From positions 62,001 to 126,000 of the forward strand of contig JALFWB010000011.1 in assembly GCA_022787425.1 (NCBI GenBank): a stretch of 64,000 nt of DNA, in the 5' to 3' direction. The notes below the pieces were generated by a model that saw nothing but the letters and a program-made list of their open reading frames with translations, searched no databases and was not told the origin of the DNA. Shown one piece after another: positions 43,001-51,616 of the stretch; positions within the stretch are counted from its first letter, which is position 1; the number at the start of each line of letters is the position of its first letter. Origin of the DNA: Akkermansia sp. GTDB taxonomy: Bacteria > Verrucomicrobiota > Verrucomicrobiia > Verrucomicrobiales > Akkermansiaceae. The position numbers and the translations under genes were made by a program.

Positions 43001-46000
43001 CGCTGTCGGATTGACAACCTGTGTTGCGCCGGCTTCCAGCCCCATCGCATTGTCCATAACATAGGTTCCCTTGCCTGTTAGCTTCAAGGTCGGCGTGACG
43101 GTGACGATAGAGTCATCCGCTGCTTCGATTTGCTTCTGCAGGATGGTCGCCTTATTCAAACGAATTTCTGACCCATCAAGCTTAATGGTAGCGTCGCTCA
43201 ATACAATAATCCCATCCGTCGCATTCTCGTTCAGATTATTCTTCAGAACGAGAGTCAAGTAGGGGAGACCGGACGCCGTATCCAGCACCAAGCCAGTTGT
43301 ATTATCAGAGGCGGCGAGGTTGTTCTGAGAGCCGGTCTCGTACACAAACTCACCATCCACGAATGTAGTAGTCGTAGTTGTTGTTCCGTCATCCCCGGTT
43401 ACCGTTTCCTTCACATGTCCACCACCCAAGGTGATATAGTAAAGACCTCCCAACACTGCTGCTTGGTTCTCATCAATAGTAATCGTCCCATCAACTCCGG
43501 CATCCACACTCCATTCTGTACCTTCATTGACAAGATAAACCGAACTAATGCCTGTAGTCGATGCGTTATCTCCGATTGCCTTTACAATGAAGTACGAACC
43601 GGAAGAATAGCCATTGCCTGCAACCCCCGGCACTGATTTATCCTTATATACCACGTTGGTATTTTTCTCAAGGATATCGCGGGAAGTGAATCTCAACTCC
43701 CCACCGCTGGCAAGATCAAACGTTCCGGCGTTCTCAATACTAGCCCCGAGGGTCACATTGCCGGTTACTGTCAGATTACCGCCTGCAAGAATGGAAAGAG
43801 ATCCGGATCCGGTAACGGTATTGGCTAATTCTACGCTGCCATTACTCTCCAGTTTCGCGCCTGATGTTAGGTTAACAATACCGGTGCCGACCTTGGCTCC
43901 GGTCTCGAGTCGGAGCGTACCTTCCTCAATATTCCATTTTCCTGTGTATGAATCAGAGGAGTCGGATTTGATAATCAGCGTGCCGTCCCCGATCTTCTTC
44001 ACATCTGCCTTGTTAATCCATTCGCCGGTCGCATCTAGCAGGCGTCCGGATATGGACAGTTCACCACCTGCGGCGACATCAAAGGTGGCGAAGCTGCGTG
44101 CCTTTCCCCAGTCCTCACTGGGAATCCACGCGGGGCGGTCGCCCGAATTGGCCTCCCGGATTTTAAGATCCAAGCTGATCTCATTGTTTGTCCCGGAGGC
44201 TGTGACCGTTGTGCCGTAAACACAGATACCGCAGTGCGCATCTGTTGCAGCCTCCACTGAGGTAAAGCCCTGTAATACCAGCTGGGAGGACAGCGTCATG
44301 AAGTTGTCGTTTCCGCCCAGTTTGTCGTTGATGATAAGTTTTGCAGGAGTAATCTCGGAACCATTCAAATTAATGGCGGATGGAGAAACATTTCCCCAAC
44401 CCAGCATATCGTGTCCCGTTAGTTTCAGGGTTCCGCCCGTAACTTTAACCTCAGACCCGGCTTTGATGCAACTCTGACTACTCAAAGTACCGCAATTGAT
44501 CTCGAGTGTTCCCCCGGAGACAAGCAATTCGGAGCCTGCAAACGCATTAGCCCCACCGACAAGGGTAAGCTCCCCTCCTTCAACAACGAGCTTACCACCT
44601 TGCACTACCGGAGTACCAGTACCAGTCAAGGTCAGGTTGCCGGATTTAAAGGTAAACATGTCGCCTGCGATCTCCAGCGGAGTATCGAGGGAAAGCGAGC
44701 CAGTGAGAGCCAAGGATGCATCATTACCCTCCGCCCGCAGATAATCGGCATTCAAGGAGCCTGTCGAGGCATCTATGGTAGCTGCTGCCCCAAGGACGAG
44801 GGTCTTTGCACCAACCATCTTCCCATTCAGATTCAGAGATCCGCCGTTCAGCGTGAGGGTGGCCGCCGTCACGTCCGTCTGAGCTGTGACCGTACCCGCA
44901 TTGATGGTCACGCTATCGCCGTCACGATACGATGTTTTTTCTCCGTTGGCTTCGGCATCATCAAAGAGTGTGTTGTCAGCCGTCCCATCTTTCGTCCACT
45001 GCACATCGGAATTGGCGTACAAGTCCATGGCCTCATAGCCTTTCCATGTGTAATTGAGAAGGATGGCCGTGCTGTCATCAGACTTAGTCAGTGTAACGTC
45101 CGAGGCTGTGAGCTGTTTGCCCTCCAGATCATAGATGACGCAGTTGGATGAGATGGTGCTAAACACGTTCCCATCCCCCGTCATCGTCATGATCGTGCGG
45201 TTGACCTCCTTGCTCGTGTAGTCTCGATTGACGAGAGCTGTATTCTCAGCACTGCCGTAATCTGTCACGACCTCAAGGTAGAATTGACGTCCTCCGAGAT
45301 CGAAGGTGTCTCCCCCGAGATTGATAGTACCTTTAGCTCCAATGTACCAGTTATGATAGCGTTGGCCATCATTGAGACTCATTCTTGAGAGATTTAGGGT
45401 GCCTTCTACGTAGACGTTGGCATTAATGGGAGATCCCGAGTTAGATCCCCAACTCTTAAGGGCTGCGCTATAAGAGGCATTCAAAATCGCATCTTCTCCC
45501 ACGTAGATAGAACCCGCCCAACTGCCGATGTGGCACGTCACTATGCTGTTGCGCGTTACTTTAACACCTCCGTAGTCAGAGGTATCCACCCCGGCATTCC
45601 CGGTTACAGTACCGACATTGTCAAAAATGAGGACCGGACCTTTCGTGTTGTTGTCGCCTCGTGCAGGGTTCGACGCTTTACCATCGGCATTCAGGAAACT
45701 GCCCTGAGCCGTTGAGTAGGTATACTCCGGACCGGTAAAGATGGGTTTATCGAATCTCACGATGGGAGCGTTGGTGACAGCAGCCAAGAAATCATCGGTA
45801 ATCCAAGTTGTTGCGCCTACTCCCACCTTGCCGGCACTGATCAGGGAGACATAGTTGGCGGGGCCATTGGCACTATTGGTCCATATCCGAGAACCATTGA
45901 CACCGGAAGTCAGAGACGTATTGGAGAGAGTATCGCTTACAGTGGCCGATGTGCGATCCATTGAGGGTGACGTAAGGTCGATGATGTAGGCTGTCTTATT

Positions 46001-46399
46001 GACGCTGTCAAAGGCCAAGCGATAGGTGTGACCGGCAGCAACGGGAATGGAGCTGCCCGTTGTTGTATTACCCTGATAAATAGAGAATGTTTTATCTGCG
46101 CCGGTGCCGTCGATAAAAGCCACAAGCCCTACTGCACTGTTGGTACCTTCCGTGTACGTAGCACCTGTTCCTGCGACTTGTTCAAACCGCACATCCAAGT
46201 ACCAGCTGGTTGCAGTCTGAGTGCCGTCAGCAAACGTGAATGTAACGTTGTTATTACTTTCCTTTATGGTATGAGTGCCATCATTGAACTGGAGGTCGTT
46301 GGCAGGGGAAAGCGTCAGCGTCTCTGCATAGGCGGGAGACGCAGCCAGTATGCATGCGAGAAGGGCGGTGCGAAGGCCCTTAGGTAAGTGTAATTTCAT
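40070..46399 (-). CDS. Giant autotransporter (type Va-like) surface protein
   Basis: The ATG at 46399 gives 2109 residues; the frame is open further upstream through the promoter but that part is not used. The signal peptide is MKLHLPKGLRTALLACILAA with cleavage near AYA. The passenger (about 30-1780) is beta-helix-like, rich in Gly, Asn, Thr and Val, with many LxVxGNVTLGAS-type turns. The last ~280 residues form an autotransporter beta-domain, from GWISGDGNYRQLSES to a C-terminal strand GSVGYRVNF ending in Phe, as recognised by the BAM machinery. No catalytic motif is seen in the passenger. It is likely an adhesin or surface coat. It shares signal peptide and promoter style with the PEP-CTERM protein at 19061-22183. 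Confidence 0.88.
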   Translation of the reverse strand: MKLHLPKGLRTALLACILAASPAYAETLTLSPANDLQFNDGTHTIKESNNNVTFTFADGTQTATSWYLDVRFEQVAGTGATYTEGTNSAVGLVAFIDGTGADKTFSIYQGNTTTGSSIPVAAGHTYRLAFDSVNKTAYIIDLTSPSMDRTSATVSDTLSNTSLTSGVNGSRIWTNSANGPANYVSLISAGKVGVGATTWITDDFLAAVTNAPIVRFDKPIFTGPEYTYSTAQGSFLNADGKASNPARGDNNTKGPVLIFDNVGTVTGNAGVDTSDYGGVKVTRNSIVTCHIGSWAGSIYVGEDAILNASYSAALKSWGSNSGSPINANVYVEGTLNLSRMSLNDGQRYHNWYIGAKGTINLGGDTFDLGGRQFYLEVVTDYGSAENTALVNRDYTSKEVNRTIMTMTGDGNVFSTISSNCVIYDLEGKQLTASDVTLTKSDDSTAILLNYTWKGYEAMDLYANSDVQWTKDGTADNTLFDDAEANGEKTSYRDGDSVTINAGTVTAQTDVTAATLTLNGGSLNLNGKMVGAKTLVLGAAATIDASTGSLNADYLRAEGNDASLALTGSLSLDTPLEIAGDMFTFKSGNLTLTGTGTPVVQGGKLVVEGGELTLVGGANAFAGSELLVSGGTLEINCGTLSSQSCIKAGSEVKVTGGTLKLTGHDMLGWGNVSPSAINLNGSEITPAKLIINDKLGGNDNFMTLSSQLVLQGFTSVEAATDAHCGICVYGTTVTASGTNNEISLDLKIREANSGDRPAWIPSEDWGKARSFATFDVAAGGELSISGRLLDATGEWINKADVKKIGDGTLIIKSDSSDSYTGKWNIEEGTLRLETGAKVGTGIVNLTSGAKLESNGSVELANTVTGSGSLSILAGGNLTVTGNVTLGASIENAGTFDLASGGELRFTSRDILEKNTNVVYKDKSVPGVAGNGYSSGSYFIVKAIGDNASTTGISSVYLVNEGTEWSVDAGVDGTITIDENQAAVLGGLYYITLGGGHVKETVTGDDGTTTTTTTFVDGEFVYETGSQNNLAASDNTTGLVLDTASGLPYLTLVLKNNLNENATDGIIVLSDATIKLDGSEIRLNKATILQKQIEAADDSIVTVTPTLKLTGKGTYVMDNAMGLEAGATQVVNPTATTDTTPGDPGWTGTVEVTNTKLGGKNDGRFSITELNHLASSDTTGQTSTIKISGLSGYAYDATNGTSPKVTADLVLVDIPAADENTPAVAALTLTDAPENAGLAAGTLALNGKLSGTGSIVNNSKGNVSLGGDIEDWTGSYTASSKDTQLVFTEAGSVLNASVEGGSLKVGSGAGLTIQSEVTLDKTIQNSGTLELGGGGKVSFKSLAELDHQGEISYKDDNSTAGLNNGYASGIYYVIQGYTGSDFTLEKVFVGAGDNALEYQVRVDTDATTGVKSGVIYDMDRPGDYYITEGTVNYGANDNSAADADTTGIVLMGGTLNMQTGLKAEAKKNGIRVKKSSTIRLDVGGKLDDVALEVSDGIKLTLESAGTALVLDKLDGDGKISSVEDVLVDNGGTFTGTYEGVNPVRVGTSDKDAHQVLRASANLMVIGNEGKVDLIYTNAEGYTLGGIDTTGATVLLNNKTNDDKAAKVSLKKDSSMKDGGVLDFTVSATEVNAALKTDGKPTVTTGASLSLKDVTLKVHEVENTGLDFNAGGKEKDILLFVLNDKAGCSVSNVTVDMSDCTWMTKYFTNFRAVEGSVDIIADANTGYYVSHGGQTPNGTAGLALAGKAMFHLNPRATAPNGELAQVLTMLDNQIDTGNTGAMDKLGAALAGSSLSAVGLAVADDVQRQLRSIRNRTTTMGVNQCEVNEDMPYVNGWISGDGNYRQLSESGTDAGYQVSSWGGTVGVDVDVNPNLTLGVAVSALFGDYTGKAEDTLTGNLDTQYVSLFARVSTGSWVNTFVGTLGRADVDLERTIPGVAGKTTYKTNGMMFGFLYEVARTFALNDEATTCVQPLFNMSFSHTTLDSATEGGTADTRLTTDSASLTQFSLGLGGRLQSIVGENEYNRASIFEARALLKLDFGDRYSKLNTALAALPTATVSTRSNEKGVIGAEVGATLTIPISQDAGSIFFDVNADFNADEIGVNGSVGYRVNF

Positions 46400-46428
46400 G
46401 ATGAGAAAGGATATGTGAGAGAACGCAC

Positions 46429-46507
46429 AGGGGTAAGGGGATACATGCTCAGGTTCCATCTTTCTCTTGCTCTCAAAACCGAAGCAGGCATCCGGAGTCT
46501 TACCCCT
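46429..46507 (-). promoter_or_regulatory. Structured 5' leader of the autotransporter mRNA
   Basis: AGGGGTAAG near the 5' end of the transcript (46507-46499) pairs with CTTACCCCT (46437-46429), closing a ~60-base loop and leaving about 30 bases before the ATG. Adjacent CGC/GCG can extend the stem past a two-base bulge. Confidence 0.5.
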
Positions 46508-46519
46508 GCGCCTAGGTTG

Positions 46520-46548
46520 AGAATACCGCATTTTGAATGCGGAGTCAA
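46520..46548 (-). promoter_or_regulatory. Promoter with palindromic spacer, autotransporter gene
   Basis: On the minus strand: TTGACT (46548-46543), spacer CCGCATTCAAAATGCGG (17 bases) and TATTCT (46525-46520). The spacer is a perfect 7-base inverted repeat with a 3-base centre. Confidence 0.78.
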
Positions 46549-46725
46549 GCAGGAAAGTGAAGAAACTCGGCAAAAATGGGCAAATTCTTGATTTTCGGGC
46601 GGTGGAGCCCGGGGAGTGCATGGGGGAATTTAGGCCATAAGCCCCAGAAACTCAGCGACTGCCATGCGGTGTGCATTCAAAAAGCTGTATACACAGGGGA
46701 AGGGATGCGGGGACACACAAGCGGC

Positions 46726-46754
46726 TTGCAGAATAGGTCGGTGAGTGGTATGAT
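46726..46754 (+). promoter_or_regulatory. Promoter of the ActB-like gene
   Basis: TTGCAG (46726-46731), a 17-base spacer and TATGAT (46749-46754), 8 bases before the ATG at 46763. Confidence 0.65.
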
Positions 46755-46762
46755 GGGTGGGC

Positions 46763-48652
46763 ATGGAATGGGGACGGATGACACGACGGGATTTTTTGAA
46801 AGGCCTGGGGCTGTTGGCCCTGGGGGCGATAGCGTCGTGTCGGCGAGCGCAGGTGTACGCGGTCGAACCGGAGGGGTGCCCCGAGTGGATGCGGTCGGGA
46901 GAGCTGACGGCCTTTGCCACGAGCATGCCGTGGCCGCGCGGGGCGTACCCGCTGCTGGCGGTGTGCAGCGCCGGGGTACCGATACGGCTTGAGCCGAATC
47001 CCCACGCGGCGCAAGCGGGGCTACCGGCGCATGTGCAAGCGAGCATCACGGACCTGTATGACCCCACGCGCGAGGCCGAGCCCACCTTCTGCGGGAAGCC
47101 CTACCCGGCGGGCGGCATCGCGGGCGGCATCCGCGCTTGGTCGGACGGCCTGCGGAGCGGACGGCGCGTGGGCATTCTCTTTCCCGAAGGCTACTCCCCC
47201 CTGCGCGCTCGGCAAGCCGAGCAGTTGCGGCAGGCGGGAGCCGGGGTGCGGCTGTACGCCTACGACCCCTTGGCCGAGTACGGAGACTGCCCCGCCCCCG
47301 AGCCCCTGAACACCGCCCGCCGCCTCTCCCTGGGGGAACCCCGACGCTTTGCCCACGGCTTCGGCAACCTTGAGGAACTGACACGCGACCTGCCCGAACT
47401 GGAAGCCCTCTTCATCTTCACCCCGGCCGACGCCGCCGCGCAGTCGAGCACCTTTGCCGATGCCCTGCAGAGCAGCAACGCCGAGGTCTACCGCTTTTGC
47501 CTGCGCCGCGACCGAACCGCCGAGCTGAGCACCTACACCGTACCCGCCACCCACTTTCTGGAAGAATGGGGAGCGGAAGCCGATGCGCACGGCCACCTCT
47601 GCCTGCGCCAACCCGTCACCCTACCCCTGCGCCCCGCCGTGGCAGAAGCCGAGGTTCTGGAAGCCCTGCTGCACGGCAGCGACCTGCACCCGAACACCGG
47701 CGACAGCCCCGCCCGCCGAGCCCTGCTCGAGCTGCTGCCCGATGCCGACAGCATCCTGCGCCGAGGACTGACCGACGGAGCCCCCCTACCCGAGCTCCCC
47801 TGCCCCCGCAGTATCGACCGCTACTTCCACCCCCTGTTTGCCGACGGCCGCAACGCCCACAACCCCTGGCTGCGCGAAGCCTACGACCCGCAGAGCGGCA
47901 CGGCAGGAGGTCCCGTGAGCGTGGAGGGCCTGCACCCCTTCTCCCCTGCCCCGGCACCGGACAGCCTCCCCCGGCAACAAGCCCACCCCGCCCGCGAGCT
48001 ACCGCGCACCACCCTGCACCCCCTCCCCGGCCCCGGCCCGCAATGGGGCCTGCTCATCGACCTCTCCCGCTGCTGCGGCTGCAACGCCTGCACCATCGCC
48101 TGCCGCGCGGAGAACAACATCCCCACCGTGGGCGCCGAACAACAGAAGGCAGACCGCGACCTGCAATGGCTGCGCCTGCGCCGCTACGGCAGCACCATCG
48201 TACCCACCCTGTGCCGACAATGCGCCAACGCCCCCTGCGAGGCCGCCTGCCCCGTGCACGCCACCATACGCACCCCGGAGGGACTGAACGCCATGGTGTA
48301 CCCCCGCTGCATGGGCACCCGCTACTGCGCCGCTGCCTGCCCCTACGGCGCGCGCACCTTCAACTTCTTCGACTATAATGAACGCGCGCGCGCGAGGCTT
48401 CCCCTGCCCCCCAACCCGCGTGTGAGCGTGCGCCCGCGCGGCGTGATGGAGAAATGCACCCTCTGTGTGCAGCGCATCAACGCAGCCAAGACGGCGAGGA
48501 GCACCCCGACCACCGCCTGCGCCCAAGCCTGCCCCGCCGGGGCGATCCGCCTGGTAGACCTCACCCGCATTCCCCCCACACCGGGAGTCACACGAGCCTT
48601 CGACGTCCCCGGCACGGAGCCCCGCGTCTTCTACCTGGCACCGGGAGATTAG
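46763..48652 (+). CDS. ActB-like iron-sulfur Tat lipoprotein (alternative complex III type)
   Basis: The 629-residue protein begins with a twin-arginine signal, TRRDFLKGLGLLALGAIASC, whose IASC also fits a lipobox, so it is probably a Tat-exported lipoprotein. Residues ~30-400 resemble the cofactor-less molybdopterin-oxidoreductase-like domain of ActB. The C-terminal ferredoxin domain has four cysteine clusters: CCGCNACTIAC (about 434), CRQCANAPCEAACP (about 485), CMGTRYCAAACP (about 516) and CTLCVQR with CAQACPAGA (about 568-594), fitting up to four Fe-S clusters. ActB moves electrons from quinol in alternative complex III. No actA, actC or other complex genes are nearby. The ATG at 46763 is chosen from the promoter position; a GTG at 46757 is possible. 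Confidence 0.75.
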   Translation: MEWGRMTRRDFLKGLGLLALGAIASCRRAQVYAVEPEGCPEWMRSGELTAFATSMPWPRGAYPLLAVCSAGVPIRLEPNPHAAQAGLPAHVQASITDLYDPTREAEPTFCGKPYPAGGIAGGIRAWSDGLRSGRRVGILFPEGYSPLRARQAEQLRQAGAGVRLYAYDPLAEYGDCPAPEPLNTARRLSLGEPRRFAHGFGNLEELTRDLPELEALFIFTPADAAAQSSTFADALQSSNAEVYRFCLRRDRTAELSTYTVPATHFLEEWGAEADAHGHLCLRQPVTLPLRPAVAEAEVLEALLHGSDLHPNTGDSPARRALLELLPDADSILRRGLTDGAPLPELPCPRSIDRYFHPLFADGRNAHNPWLREAYDPQSGTAGGPVSVEGLHPFSPAPAPDSLPRQQAHPARELPRTTLHPLPGPGPQWGLLIDLSRCCGCNACTIACRAENNIPTVGAEQQKADRDLQWLRLRRYGSTIVPTLCRQCANAPCEAACPVHATIRTPEGLNAMVYPRCMGTRYCAAACPYGARTFNFFDYNERARARLPLPPNPRVSVRPRGVMEKCTLCVQRINAAKTARSTPTTACAQACPAGAIRLVDLTRIPPTPGVTRAFDVPGTEPRVFYLAPGD

Positions 48653-49287
48653 GGCTGCAGCCGCTCGATGCTCCAGCTGCCATCCGGCTGCAGAGAGTAC
48701 ATGAAGCGATCATGCACGCGCCCCGGGCCACCCTGCCAGAACTCCATGTGGTGCGGCACGATGCGGAACCCGCCCCAGAAATCCGGCAGCGGCACCTGCC
48801 CCTCCGCGAACTTACGCTTGAGCTCCTGCAGCTTCATCATCAACAGCTTACGCGTGGATACCACCCGGCTTTGGTGCGACACCCAGGCCCCGAGCTGAGA
48901 CTCCCGCGGGCGCGTGAGGAAATACTTGAGCGTCTCCGCGCGCGAGATCTTCTCCACCCGCCCGTAGACAATAATTTGACGCTCCAACACCACCCAGGGC
49001 AGCAGCATGCAGACCTCCGGATTGGCCGTCATCTCCTGCGCTTTGCGGCTTGTGTAATTTGTGAAGAACACGTAACCGCGATCATCGTAGTACTTGAGCA
49101 AAACCGTACGGAGAGACGGCATTCCGGCCGGCGTGCAGGTGGCCAAGCTCATGGCATTCGGCTCCGGAATCCCGCTCTTGAGGGCTTGGCGAAACCAGAC
49201 ATCGAACTGCTCGAAAGGCGAAGCTGCCAAGTCCCGGCGATGCAGCGTCTCCTTGAGGTACTCTTCTCGGAAGGCAGATAAATCCAT
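48649..49287 (-). CDS. pdxH: Pyridoxamine 5'-phosphate oxidase
   Basis: The 212-residue FMN enzyme makes pyridoxal 5'-phosphate. Family segments are DPxxF-like ASPFEQFDVWFRQA, MSLATCTPAGMPSLRTVLLKYYDDRGYVFFTNY, CMLLPWVVLERQI, LGAWVSHQS and the C-terminal WGGFRIVPHHMEFWQGG, RVHDRFMY, ERLQP. Length matches the family (about 210-220). The ATG at 49287 starts 6 bases after a -10 box; an in-frame upstream extension overlaps the promoter and is not used. The stop overlaps the convergent ActB-like gene. Confidence 0.95.
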   Translation of the reverse strand: MDLSAFREEYLKETLHRRDLAASPFEQFDVWFRQALKSGIPEPNAMSLATCTPAGMPSLRTVLLKYYDDRGYVFFTNYTSRKAQEMTANPEVCMLLPWVVLERQIIVYGRVEKISRAETLKYFLTRPRESQLGAWVSHQSRVVSTRKLLMMKLQELKRKFAEGQVPLPDFWGGFRIVPHHMEFWQGGPGRVHDRFMYSLQPDGSWSIERLQP

Positions 49288-49293
49288 GCACGC

Positions 49294-49322
49294 ACTATAC
49301 CACCGAGGGAGGCGGCCTGCAA
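49294..49322 (-). promoter_or_regulatory. Promoter of pdxH
   Basis: On the minus strand: TTGCAG (49322-49317), a 17-base spacer and TATAGT (49299-49294), 6 bases before the ATG, so the expected transcript begins at the start codon. Confidence 0.75.
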
Positions 49323-49396
49323 GCCCAAAAGAACCCCCGAGAGGGGGTGAAAAGCCCCCGGAAAGCATTTTTTTTGCAGAAAAACGAACTTCTTGC

Positions 49397-49425
49397 TTGC
49401 CAAACGGGCAGAATGTGCTTAAATA
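49397..49425 (+). promoter_or_regulatory. Promoter of the ExbB-ExbD cluster
   Basis: TTGCCA (49397-49402), a 17-base spacer and TAAATA (49420-49425), giving a leader of about 34 bases. Confidence 0.6.
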
Positions 49426-49465
49426 AGAGCTGTCAATTCTGCAAACAGCACATATTCAGACAGAT

Positions 49466-50293
49466 ATGAAAACGACACTCACACGCTTCGGTATCCGCTC
49501 TCTCACCTGCGGAATGATCGCATTCGCAGCCCTCGCTCCGGTCATGGCGGAGGAAGGGGGAGCCAAGTCCAAGAACATGCTCGACACCTGGGTGATCGCC
49601 GGTGGTTGGACCATGATTCCGCTGGTCCTTCTGCTGATCTGGTGTCTCTACCTGCTCACGACCTGCCTCATGAGCCTGAAACGCGAAAAATTCTGCCCGG
49701 AGGCACTCCGCGGCCAGCTGATCGCGCTGATGGGTGAGTGCCGTGTGCAGTCTGCCATTCAGATGGCCACGGAGAGCCCGACCTACTTGGGCCGCCTGGT
49801 AGCCTACGCCCTGCCGAACGTGGACGCCAATCGTCCGGAGGACCTGGGCAAGGACGCCGTGGAAGACTCCGTTGTTGAGTTTGCCGGCAACGAGCGCCCG
49901 GCGGTGATGCTCAACGTTGACATTCTGGCCCTGATCGGCGCCATTGCTCCGTCCATCGGCCTGTTCGGTACCATTCAGGGTATGGTGCTCGCCTTCGAAA
50001 CCTTGGCAACCGCCGGTTCGGCAGACCCGAGCCAGCTGGCAGGCTCCATTTCCGTGGCCTTGCTCACGACCTTCTGGGGTCTGATCATCTCCATCATCGC
50101 CCTGCCGGCCTTCTTCTTCCTGAAGAAGCACGCCCAGAAGCTTGAGTCCGAGTGCGTGAACACGGTGGCCGAGATGATGAACACCTCGATCAACGTTATC
50201 AACGCCGAGGCCCAGCTTGCCCGCATTCCGGAAGGCTTGAACGCCGAGGAAGGCGAGGGTGAGGGCGAGATCGCCGAGGGACAGGAAGCCTAA
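49466..50293 (+). CDS. MotA/TolQ/ExbB proton channel family protein
   Basis: The 275-residue inner-membrane protein starts with a signal-like segment (MKTTLTRFGIRSLTCGMIAF, then VMAEEGG), as in the ExbB form with a periplasmic N-terminus. Membrane segments lie at WTMIPLVLLLIWCLYLLTTC, at the family signature ALIGAIAPSIGLFGTIQGMV (about 155-175) and at VALLTTFWGLIISIIALPAF. With ExbD it forms a proton-driven stator. It is followed by two exbD-like genes and a large TPR gene. A Glu/Gly-rich tail is unusual. The powered partner is not identified, so exbB is used as a family name only. Confidence 0.88.
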   Translation: MKTTLTRFGIRSLTCGMIAFAALAPVMAEEGGAKSKNMLDTWVIAGGWTMIPLVLLLIWCLYLLTTCLMSLKREKFCPEALRGQLIALMGECRVQSAIQMATESPTYLGRLVAYALPNVDANRPEDLGKDAVEDSVVEFAGNERPAVMLNVDILALIGAIAPSIGLFGTIQGMVLAFETLATAGSADPSQLAGSISVALLTTFWGLIISIIALPAFFFLKKHAQKLESECVNTVAEMMNTSINVINAEAQLARIPEGLNAEEGEGEGEIAEGQEA

Positions 50294-50317
50294 GCCGGGA
50301 CGCCCCGGATGAGACAG

Positions 50318-50348
50318 GCCTGCCCGCAGGCAGTAACAGCGGGCAGGC
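50318..50348 (+). promoter_or_regulatory. Intercistronic hairpin between exbB-like and exbD-like genes
   Basis: Perfect 10-base-pair stem GCCTGCCCGC/GCGGGCAGGC with an 11-base loop and no T tract. It may stabilise the upstream mRNA end and set a higher ExbB to ExbD ratio. Confidence 0.6.
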
Positions 50349-50375
50349 GTTCACACCGAAAACACCATTCAGACT

Positions 50376-50948
50376 ATGGGAAAGAAAAGAGTTAAAGTTG
50401 AGGAGATGGAGTGCAAGCCCAACATGTCTCCCATGATTGACGCTTGCTTCCTGCTGCTGATCTTCTTCGTGGTGAATGCCACGCAGATTACGGTGGCCAA
50501 GGACCCCTTCGTCAAGATGCCCAAGGCTGTGAAGTGCGATGACCTGAAAGACGCGCAGAACTGCATTGTGGTGGACGTCTTTGCGGATGGGGAGAAGATG
50601 GACCAGAAGGCCAACGGCGACAAGCCCAGCGAGGCGGTGCGCTTTGCCGAGAAGCACGGGCAGGCGATATGGCACGTAGCCAAGAGCATGACCGACGGCG
50701 ACAAAGTAGCGGCAGCCTTGAAGGACTACCAGCCCAAGGGCTACACGGAAGACCAGTTTGACCAGATGACGGAGTGCATCCGCAGCTACAAGGACCACAT
50801 TGCGCAGCGCGTGGAGAAAGAGAAGATCGTTCTCTACCTGCGCGGTGACATTGCGGCCCCGTGGGCACGGACGAACAAGGTCATTGCGGCAGCAGCCAAA
50901 GCAGGCATCACGAACATCGTGTTCGCTAACCAGGAACTGAAACAGTAA
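50376..50948 (+). CDS. ExbD/TolR family protein 1
   Basis: The 190-residue protein has a short cytosolic N-terminus, one membrane segment with the family Asp (MSPMIDACFLLLIFFVVNAT, about 17-36) and a periplasmic domain ending LYLRGDIAAPWARTNKVIAAAAKAGITNIVFANQ, which matches the ExbD peptidoglycan or partner-binding fold. An insertion of about 60 residues in the middle of the periplasmic domain makes it longer than the usual ~140. It lies 14 bases before the second exbD-like gene. Confidence 0.88.
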   Translation: MGKKRVKVEEMECKPNMSPMIDACFLLLIFFVVNATQITVAKDPFVKMPKAVKCDDLKDAQNCIVVDVFADGEKMDQKANGDKPSEAVRFAEKHGQAIWHVAKSMTDGDKVAAALKDYQPKGYTEDQFDQMTECIRSYKDHIAQRVEKEKIVLYLRGDIAAPWARTNKVIAAAAKAGITNIVFANQELKQ

Positions 50949-50962
50949 CACCGCGCAAGACT

Positions 50963-51484
50963 ATGGCAAGACGCAAACAGAGACCTGTGGAGGAACAGGA
51001 AGATCCGGAGATGAACATCTCCTCCATGATCGATGCCTGCTTCCTACTGCTCATCTACTTCTTGGTAGCCACCTCCTTGGTGCAGGAAAAGAAGCTGGAC
51101 ATGGCCATACCGGGCAGCTCGGCCGCGAGCGGCACACCGCCGCCCATTGAGCCGGGACGCATCCGCGTGGAGAGCTCCGGGGCTGTCTTCTGGATGGGCA
51201 GCGGCAACAACATGCCGGTGGGCGAGGCCCTCACCATTATGGACCGCCAGGGAGTACCCAAGCCCACGGATTCCAACTACAAGACCTACACCAACGAACG
51301 CAACCTCGATTCCTTGGTGGAGCAGCTCAAGGAGCTGAAGTCCCAAGCCCAGAGTGCCGGACAGGAGCCCATCGTGCAGATCATTGCAGACGGCGATGCG
51401 TGCCACCAGCGCATTGTGGACGTGATGGGGGCGCTGGCTTTGGCTGACATCCACACCGTCGGCCTGCAGTGTCCCGAGAAGTAA
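50963..51484 (+). CDS. ExbD/TolR family protein 2
   Basis: The 173-residue protein has the same design: ISSMIDACFLLLIYFLVATS (about 19-38) with the proton-path Asp, then a periplasmic domain ending VQIIADGDACHQRIVDVMGALALADIHTVGLQC. Two different ExbD proteins beside one ExbB-like channel suggest a heterodimeric stator, as in some Tol-like and gliding-type systems. A terminator follows 34 bases after the stop. Confidence 0.88.
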   Translation: MARRKQRPVEEQEDPEMNISSMIDACFLLLIYFLVATSLVQEKKLDMAIPGSSAASGTPPPIEPGRIRVESSGAVFWMGSGNNMPVGEALTIMDRQGVPKPTDSNYKTYTNERNLDSLVEQLKELKSQAQSAGQEPIVQIIADGDACHQRIVDVMGALALADIHTVGLQCPEK

Positions 51485-51517
51485 AGAATCCCTTCCCCGA
51501 ATAACACAAACAACTTC

Positions 51518-51563
51518 AAGGAGGGGGGTAGGCGGCAAGCGGCCGATGCTCCCCTCCTTTTTT
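51518..51563 (+). terminator. Terminator after the exbD-like genes
   Basis: Stem AAGGAGGGG (51518-51526) with CCCCTCCTT (51551-51559) and a run of six T. Read-through or a separate promoter must serve the TPR gene at 51617; I see no clear promoter in 51564-51616. Confidence 0.78.
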
Positions 51564-51616
51564 CACGAAACAGCACAACGAAACATTTTTTTCACAGCAA
51601 CAACCGAACGAAGACA

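Noticed and set aside
40070..46399. Repeat-like segments in the autotransporter as DNA repeats
   Set aside because: The similarity is at the level of beta-helix protein pattern; no exact long DNA repeats were seen.
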